Made by a program: the position numbers and the translations under genes | From: Vigna angularis | Taxonomy: Eukaryota > Streptophyta > Magnoliopsida > Fabales > Fabaceae | Assembly (NCBI RefSeq): GCF_016808095.1 | Contig: NC_068979.1 | Coordinates: forward strand, 11,803,001 to 11,867,000 | DNA: 64,000 nt | Direction of reading: 5' to 3' | Notes under the pieces: model-generated | Seen by the model: only the letters and a program-made list of their open reading frames with translations | The model's database searches: none | What the model was told of the DNA's origin: nothing | In this document: positions 56,227 through 64,000 of the stretch, piece by piece | Layout: every line of letters starts with the position of its first letter | Numbering within the stretch: position 1 is the first letter of the stretch

Positions 56227-58990
56227 TCATCCACGCTTTTTCAAATGTTCCTCCTCTAGTTGATTGATCAGCTTCTGTAACATCTGTAGATACTTGTTTG
56301 TCATATGATCAAATATCATCCTTCTTGAAACCCTAAGTTTTTCATAGAGTTGTTTAGGCGTTTCATATAAGTAGAGGTATTTCTGATCAGAATCATAGTT
56401 TTTTGGATCAGAATTTTCAGGAACAATATGCATGATCCTGCCTGGAGGATAAAGAGGATGTATATCCATGTCGTCTGATGTTGTCGTTACAGCACCTCTT
56501 TCTTCAGTATGGAAAACCTCAATGGTTTCTTCTTCAGTGATGTCTTTGGTTATGACCTCTTTTTCCTTACGGATATTTTCCTGTTTCTGCAGCTCAAGTT
56601 TCTCCAATTGACTCAACAATTCTTCTTGAGAGGCAGTGGAAGTAACGATGTTCTGGAAAGCATATAAATTTTTTTCCTCTTCATCTAATTCATCATTGTC
56701 ATCACCTTCATCAGAGAAATTAGAGTTATCCTCATCAGACGTAGACTCTGACATTATTATCTCTTCATAACTTCTCTCGGATGATCGAGAAGCTTCAGCC
56801 AAGTTATCTGATTTAGAGCTTGAGAATGTGCCAACATTGACAAGTTTTTGGGGCAAGGAAAACAATGACCGAGTTCTTTGTTTATGCTTCTTGACAACCT
56901 TTTGGAATGATGAGAAGAAAATAAGAAATGAAAAAGTTAAATTTTAAGAAAGATCCAAATTTTCAAATATATGATTATCAGTGTCTGAATAAATAAATAT
57001 AACTGAAATCTACCTTGGAGCCAAGGGATACTGCATGATCTGAAAGGGCTTTAACACTAGATGCAAATGGTAAGTGAGATCCAATTGCAGTTATAGAGCT
57101 ATGTGCTTTACTTAGTATGTTTTCGTGCTTAACCTTACCCTGAAAATTATTCAATCAATATTAGGTACTGACCTAATCAAAGAAAGCCTACTAGAGCAAT
57201 GAGAACGAAACATTTTTGTAACAGAAGATTAAGCATTGCTAAACCCATGTTATGTTGGGAGAACTGGTTTGAGCACCTCACGAATGAAACCATCAACAGA
57301 ATATGCTGACAAAGTAGGCACTACGTCTAAATCGTTTATAACGGAAATGATAAAGGCCTTCCCGAATTCCGATAATTCCGATGACACAGAAGCAGCTGCA
57401 AAAATTACATACGACTTGGTCACTAATATCTTATTTTAATTAATATTTTCTTACTACAGTATTATATTGTTATTTAAGTATCATTATGATTAACTTTGCT
57501 TTCATGATGCAGTGTTTTATATAATTAACTTTGAATTTGTCAACCACCACAGACTACAACAGTACAACTTTAGCATCTCCATTAAACAATGTTCTACATC
57601 TGGTTAATGTATTACCAAAGACCATCTGATTATTCGATTGTGATAAAAAAAACCTATCGATCAAATATAATAACTCAATCTGAGACAAAATAAAACTTAG
57701 GTTGTAAATTAAAGAAGTTGGCATAATTGACCACATGCCTGGGCCAAAGGTCACACAAGTGCATGAAGAGAACTGCTTTACTTCTCTAAGCATATATGTC
57801 AACAGTGCAGCAGTACCACCACCAAGCGAGTGCCCAACGACCTATAGGATAAACATAATTATTAAAAAGACTTCACTTACATGACTAAATAAAAAAAATG
57901 GAAGCAGGAGTATATGTTATGGCATTTGAAGAGTAAGTAAAACATCATAATCACTGGTCTTCCAAAAGACTATAATGTTCCAATTTTTCACTATTGGTGA
58001 ACAATATAATCACTAGTTTTCAAAAGACTGGTATAAAGGAACAGGCTAGCAATACCTTGATTTGGTAATCCTTGTTTTTTCTAAGTTCATCAAGAAGTAT
58101 AGGAGTGCAGTGCTTTTTGATCCAACCAGCTGCAGCAACCATACCACGGTGTCCATGTCCTGAAACCATGTTCTTTTTTAGCTCACCATCTATGTAAATG
58201 TAGGGACTGAAGGACACTGGAGCACCGATTGCATCTGTCAGGGTATCTCTTATGCTTTGAGTTCCACGTATGAACACAAACAAACAGTTTGATTCTTTAT
58301 CACGTATAACTGTGAATGCAGGCTTTAGAAGCTGACACAATAGTAGTTCTCAGTTAAACTAGGTACATCAATAATAGGAACTAGCCGTTTACTTGTAGAA
58401 TAAACATATGAACTTCAACACTATTACAGTACATGTCAATAAAACTCTTATTTTGTTAGAGGAGGGAAAAAAAGCTCAAGCAACGAACCCTAGCTCTTTT
58501 CTTCCGGAAGAGAACGTCCTCCTTGGAAAATCCAGCAGCGAATAGAAAAACACGAAAGCTTTTCTTGCTGAAAAGCATGGTTCGAGTCAAGCATTTTTTG
58601 AGCTCATACAACTCCTTTAACAGTTCGGGGTCTTTCAGTTGAACACAGTCACTTCTTACTCCACATTCCATTGGAACTGTTTTCTTACTCTACAAAGATT
58701 CACACCCAATAATAATAAAGAATAAGAATTATTATGGTGAGAAGGAAAAGATGTGTAGTTAAGTATAAGAAATTGGAAAGGGAAACTACCTTGTCCATGA
58801 TAGAAAAAAGAATGGCTCTTGGCAAATCCAAGAGATGCCATTTTCCCAAGGTCTCTGAATAAAAAAACCTTATGGCTTCTGCTAACGTGAACACTATGTC
58901 CGGTAAACTCTGTGGTGCTTCAGCTGGTCTCTGTTCGAGCTTCGTGGCAGCTCCCTTAACAACTCCCTTAGCAACTCTCGACAATATCAT
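56227..58990 (-). CDS. Class-3 lipase (alpha/beta hydrolase), copy C
   Basis: Seven exons: 58790-58990, 58489-58689, 58056-58331, 57739-57841, 57277-57395, 57014-57139, 56227-56898, giving 565 aa. The start is ATG 58990 (MILSRVAKG). It shares exon phases and the GC donor of intron 4 with A and B. Elbow VGHSLGGG (Ser ~231), INDLDVVPT (Asp ~284) and YPPGRIMHIVP (His ~499) are present. It differs from A/B by four extra residues in exon 1, one fewer in exon 3, three more in exon 6 and a more diverged acidic linker, plus a longer C-terminus (EEEHLKKRG). The flanks do not obviously match block A or B, so this is the older paralogue. It appears functional. Confidence 0.92.
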
Positions 58991-59073
58991 TTTCACAATT
59001 GAAAATGCAAACGATTGGAAAAATGGAAGAAGAATGAAGAGAGAACGTGTTCAAAGTTGAAGGAGAGTGTGAC

Positions 59074-59081
59074 CTTAAATA
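59074..59081 (-). promoter_or_regulatory. TATA-like box of lipase C
   Basis: The minus strand reads TATTTAAG about 85 bases upstream of the start codon, in the position corresponding to the boxes of A and B but with a weaker sequence. Confidence 0.45.
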
Positions 59082-59099
59082 GAAACGCCAGAAGCTTGG

Positions 59100-59994
59100 T
59101 TTTCATAATGTTTAATTAATACAAAGATTATACAATGTTAGCAAACTTTATAAAATAATTATGTGTGGGATAAGATTGATGATGTTAGAAAAATATATTT
59201 TACTACAACTCGTGGAGAATTAAAAATTAGAAGAGGCGGGTTACTTGGTTGTTAGGTTGTGGTTCCATTATTGGAAATAAACTTGGGTTCTTGACGTAGT
59301 CATTGCAAAACTTAATTCCAACTTGAGATGGTTTAAGATGTTGTTGAGGAAGTCAAAGACATTTTAAAATTGGATCGCTAAAGGAAAATTTTACTAATAT
59401 TAACCATTAGCTATATATACTGTATGATATATATCCCAAGCACAATCATCGTATCATTGAGACTGAAAAGTTATGTTTCCTTCAAAATAATCTGTCTCAA
59501 GAATACTGCAACAATTGAGATATAATCATGGAATGGTGTGCTTGTTTTCTTGTTGAAACATCATTCAACCAAGTTTTTCCTTTCCCAGGACTAAAAATAG
59601 AAGTAATGGGAAGATTGTATATGCAAACCGCGAGAATTCTCGTAATTATCCAAGATTTTTATTGATGGATTTATTTTATAGATAACAAATTTGTGTTGAA
59701 ATTTATCAATAATATTTATTAATAAATTAGAATTTGTATTACTCAATTTTCTTTTATGAATTCTGTCAATAATATATAATTTTTATTATTGGTAAAAAAA
59801 TTTGTGGATAAATCCATTAATAAAAATGATAATTTTTTCTAAATAAAATAAGATGGGTGAAAAAAAGACAAGCAGAGAGAGAAACAACATGAGGACTGTG
59901 GTGGTGGAAGGAGAAGATGATGAGAAAGAGAACCCATTGATAATTATTAATAAATTTCTCATCCATAAATAAAAATTATTGATAATTATTTTAT
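59100..59994. other. Intergenic, AT-rich, with TAATAAAT-type palindromes
   Basis: No gene. 59640-59990 contains repeated ATTTATTAATAAATT and GGATAAATCCATTAATAAAA sequence that can fold on itself and may be a MITE remnant; its ends could not be fixed. Confidence 0.5.
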
Positions 59995-60966
59995 GGATTA
60001 AATATGTTTTTAGTTGATAAACTATCAAGCGAATTTGTTTTTAGAAGGTATATTTTAGTCATCCTTTTTAAGAAAATCTTAATTTTTGGTCTTTCAAAAC
60101 TAACACCGTTAAAAACCAGGTGAGCTGACTGACGGTGTAGTGCCACATAATTTTTTTTTTGACATCACTCGTGCCAGATTTTTTTCCCCTTCCACCAACC
60201 CAACCTCATTCCCCCACCATGGACCTCAACCCCCAAACGGCGCAACGCCCCCCATCCTCTGCCGCGCTTGAGATGTTCCCACCGCTCCTCAGCGAGCGAC
60301 GACCCTCTCCTCCCTTCCGGATCTCCTCCTCACGGTTCTATCCGTCTGCTTCCTCGTCTCCAACTCCAAGCCCAACATCGCTTCCACCCACCGCGCCGCT
60401 TCCTCAAATTCCTCGTCATGTCCCTCGCTGCAACACCTTCCAAAAATACCACCACAGTCACTTTCCTCAACATCCTACCTCCGTGCCGCCACAACTTTGT
60501 AGCTGCACTTTGTGATGTAATTAATTACCAGTTAAAAAGGCTTGGCTGTTTCTATAAGCATTTTGTATCAAATATTATAAATATGTGGATTCGTTTTACT
60601 GTACTGTATTTGAAGGACCTATAATGTGCAAACTGATGCAGTGTGAGTTTCGGTGTTGGTGGTTAGTGTGAGTTTCGGTTCCTCTATAATAAAATTATTA
60701 TGCAGTATTTAGACCAACAAACATCATTGGTTCATAAAAGTAAATAATTATGCATTTTACTGCAACAAAAATCTGGCAGGAGTGATGTCAGAAAAATAAA
60801 AATTATGTGGCACTACACCATCAGCGAGCTCACCTAGTTTTTAAAAGTGTTAGTTTTGAAGGATCAAAAATTAATGTTTTCTTAAAGAGATGACTAAACT
60901 GTACTTGAAAAAGGAACTAAAAACAAATTTGGTTGATAGTTTAGGAACTAAAAATATATTAAACCC
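59995..60966. mobile_element. Second Mutator-like element, GC-rich interior
   Basis: Inverted termini of roughly 190 bases (59995-60185 and 60776-60966; GGATTAAATATGTTTTTAGTT against the complement of ATATATTAAACCC) are bordered by TTATTTTAT at 59986-59994 and 60967-60975, a 9-base TSD. No transposase is seen. The interior 60190-60515 is C-rich and encodes only Pro/Ser-rich frames; one frame includes a hydrophobic run LLTVLSVCFLVSNSKPN that could be a membrane-anchor fragment of a captured gene. The terminal sequences differ from the MULE at 48084. Confidence 0.85.
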
Positions 60967-60975
60967 TTATTTTAT

Positions 60976-62420
60976 TTTCAAAATTTTAGTCATCAATGAT
61001 ATATTCTTGATAAAATCAAATTATGAACGAATATTTATTATTATTTATGAAATTTGTGGCTAAGTAATTAATAAATTTCTTATAATGAATAGCTTTGGAT
61101 GCATAGATGTGTATAACTGTTAGTTCTTCCGGAGAATCCTTTTGTGCAGTAGTTGTAATTCTTTTATCTATTAATATATTATTGTTGGGTATTATTATTT
61201 TCACACTTAATAACTTTTCAAATGACACTTAGCTTTTTTTTTTATTATTGAGGAATAATTTTAGTTTTTTCTTTCAACTGAGTTTTAATTTTTTAAATAA
61301 CAAGAACTAATTTGAAATTTTTTTAATTGGGATCGATTAATGAAGTCTTTTTATATACACTTTAGATTCACTATTTTATCTTTAATCTTTTTTTTCTTTA
61401 CCAATACAAAAATTAAATTTTTAATAATTAAAATACCGTGGATTGTTAATTGGTACAAGTGGTATAAGAAACATTTTATATTATTATTTTGGCTTAGCTG
61501 AATAAAGAGTAGGGATAAGTTTATACTAAAAAGAAACACTTACCCTATAATTTAAAATAATATTTTAATTATACTTTTTATTTTTTATTTAAAAATTCAA
61601 AATGTATTTATTCTTAAAATGAATTGTTAACTAGGTATATTTATTTAGAGTGTTAAAATATTACTTTTCTGAAAATAATTCATGAATGAAAAAAAAAAGT
61701 TACGTATATAGAAACATTAAGAGAAGTTTTAGGCGTTTATATATAGTATAGTTTTTAGTTCTTAAAAAAATGGGATAATAGGACAAGAGACTACCCTTTT
61801 AATATAGTTAGATCTATTAATTCTAAAGGGAATATTGTATTTTTCTTTTGTCATATTGTCCATTAATTTTTCTCTTATCACCACAACCTTCTTTCTTTAA
61901 ACAAAAGTGAACACACCCCTCATTTTCATAACCAAAATTTAATAATAAAAGTAAAGAGGTCTGGGCAAAGGAATGGGGACATAGTGGGAAAGAGAAGAAG
62001 ACAAAAGTTTGTCTTTGACTAAAATAAAAAGAATGATAACCAATTTTTTTTCAATATTTTTATTTAATTGCTGAGTATATAATCTTTTCTAGATTCTACA
62101 TTTCTCATTTATAAGAATAATGTAATCTTAATAAATTGTAAATAATAGTTAAGTATTAAAAATAAAACGGATAACACTTCTAATAAAATAATAAAATGTT
62201 AGATATTTAATGACCAATTTATAAATTAATTATTATTATTTATTTATAATTAAAATTATTTTAATTATAAATAAATTTTTAGTTTATAAATTAGTATATA
62301 AATTGATATTTTAGTAATTAATATTTTTTTATTTTTAAAATTAGTTGTTATTTAGGGATTTTTTTTATAGTGTAATAAAATATCTATAGCATAACTAATG
62401 GATAGATTATGTAACTTCAA
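60976..62420. other. AT-rich intergenic DNA
   Basis: No gene, RNA or bounded repeat was recognised in these 1.4 kb. Confidence 0.6.
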
Positions 62421-62423
62421 GTA

Positions 62424-64000
62424 TGTAACATCCTTTTTTTTATAGTTTTAAACATTATGATGACATCACAGTTAATCAACAATAACCATAGGAGACATTA
62501 TAAATATGCCATTAGATGATCTAATTTATTAATATGTACACATGAAACTACAAGTTTTCAAAAAAAAAACTAAAATGAACAAGAAATAAACTATTTATGC
62601 ATAAGGACTCTCCCTACACAACACTTGTTCCACAGAACATCATCCTCTGCATATATCAACCAGGTAATCATTGCAAAAGATAGACAAGCAACATACAAAC
62701 AAATAAACAAGTAAGCTAACTTAACAAAGAAATCAATCATACCAATCAAACAAGTTAAAATATCACAATTTAACTCTTACATCAAGGAAAACTTAAATAT
62801 ATAAATAGATCTACACTTGATTATTTGGATACATATGTATTGTTATCAAACCATAGGAGATCATGTCATATAGTGATCTACCCAAGCTATCACACAAGAT
62901 TAGTCTGTTTATCACTTATGGTCAAAGAACACTAAACCATAAATTAGGACCTCCTATTACTCCTCACCACGTAACTCATCCTTCTCTACTTGAAATTGGA
63001 TAGTTATTGAAGCTTCAGGATAACCCCAAAACTAAGTCCATATATCAATACATACACCACTTGAATCTCCCACGAGAATTTCCCCTTGGAATCCTCTTCA
63101 CATCATACTTTAACCATATAATTAATCTTGTTGCCAACCAAAATAAATCATTGCATTTCACTCAACAAGTATTCGATCATTACAATATATCATGTCTAAA
63201 CAAGAAATCAAAAGCAAAGAAAACAAGCAACATGACATGCATCTAGGCACCCAATGCCAACCTAGCTCACCTAGCAAGGCATCTCCTCGCCCAACGAATT
63301 AACAAGGATTAAAGTGCAGAACTGCAGTGGAGAGGGGGCGCTCAACGTCCCTAAGTGCATTTGCTCTCAGGTTTAGGTTCGCTCAGCACCCAAAGAGAGC
63401 GCCCAGAGTTTGGGAGCCCAGTGGCTCACTGTTTTGGAAACGTTAAGTGCCACACAAGGTTACTCAACACTATACCATATGACACTTTGAAACTAGCTTT
63501 TGTTGTCCCCAATACCTATCCAAATGACCAAATCCTAGACATTAGAGTTGATCCAAAACATGGATCATAATTCATCAAAACTTAATCTAGAAACCTCTAG
63601 ACTTGACTCTCACGTGTTTCATTTCATCACAACCCAAAACAATAGTTAATTACTCCATTGAATAACAACTCATCATACAAAAATTCATCAAGAAGCAATC
63701 ATCATTTAGCAAGCATATCAATACATAAATAATCAATTTCCATCCACAGATCATCTAACAACAAATCAGTGCATATCATTAAAGATTCATCAATTAAAGA
63801 ACAATTTTCACCACTTTGCAATCATGAACACAAACTTGAAATCTCTAGATGAATTTTTAAAAGATGTATATTGGTTAGCTTTCCTTACCTTATAGAGGAC
63901 CTAATTGCTCTACAAGAGCTAAGACGGCTCCACCAGTTCAAGGAACTTTATGTGCACCTACAACTCACAGAAACATGATTAGGGTATACCGTTAGAAACA
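62424..64000. mobile_element. Retroelement-like sequence to the window end
   Basis: TGTAACATCC at 62425 resembles the start of many plant gypsy LTRs. The region 63330-63430 has GGCGCTCAACG, CGCTCAGCACCC and GAGCGCCCAG runs like those in the LTR at 1011-2268. There is no coding sequence; the 71-79 codon frames here are unconvincing. The element continues past the window, so its type is uncertain. Confidence 0.35.

Noticed and set aside
1..64000. tRNA, rRNA, snRNA or miRNA genes
   Set aside because: No cloverleaf with A/B boxes, rRNA core sequence or snRNA promoter was recognised by eye; the hairpin at 25664-25832 is explained as a MITE. A covariance-model scan would be needed to exclude small RNA genes.

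Overview
The window is nuclear DNA of a flowering plant, most probably a legume of the Phaseoleae (Vigna/Phaseolus type). The clues are spliced genes, TATA boxes, AT-rich non-coding DNA with long (TA)n tracts, and dense plant-type transposons (Ty3/gypsy Tekay-like and Athila-like, Ty1/copia, CACTA, Mutator-like). The legume placement is an inference from the look of the repeats and needs a database search.

The only host genes that look functional are three tandem paralogues on the minus strand. They encode a class-3 (alpha/beta-hydrolase) lipase with a plant Lipase3_N-type N-terminus: copy A (17958-20838), copy B (44708-47429) and the more diverged copy C (56227-58990). Each has seven exons in identical phases, about 565 codons, a GHSLGGG nucleophile elbow, and a GC-AG fourth intron. 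A fourth copy, D (15068-16456), is a broken last exon. A and B sit in long duplicated blocks, roughly 16.76-25.49 kb and 32.5-53.17 kb, with D in a third partial block (8.88-16.46 kb). Comparing blocks gives the empty site of several insertions, so many transposon boundaries below are set by paralogue comparison plus target-site duplications (TSDs).

Layout. 1-3.8 kb: Athila-like gypsy pieces. 3.8-8.88 kb: right part of a large CACTA element with a decayed transposase and a 160-bp minisatellite. 9.02-14.89 kb: an LTR element (TSD ATATG) holding PPR and coiled-coil gene fragments, itself invaded by a copia element that was in turn invaded by a CACTA element carrying a cytochrome b561 exon. 14.9-16.5 kb: lipase D, split by a 940-bp insertion. 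16.76-25.49 kb: block A. 25.5-32 kb: a hairpin MITE, copia remnants and an LTR rich in TAATCGATTA palindromes. 32.5-53.2 kb: block B, interrupted by an 11-kb Tekay-type element (33127-44175, TSD TCAAT, with a CACTA element inside its 5' LTR) and by a Mutator-like element carrying a PPR gene fragment. 56.2-59.1 kb: lipase C. 60.0-61.0 kb: a second Mutator-like element. 62.4-64 kb: retroelement-like sequence.

The most notable theme is repeated capture of host gene pieces by different transposon classes in one window: cytochrome b561 in CACTA, a PPR N-terminus in a MULE, PPR plus coiled coil in an LTR element. These sit next to a young lipase tandem array whose promoters also carry an older internal duplication. 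All boundaries and homologies were read by eye; no alignment or search was run.
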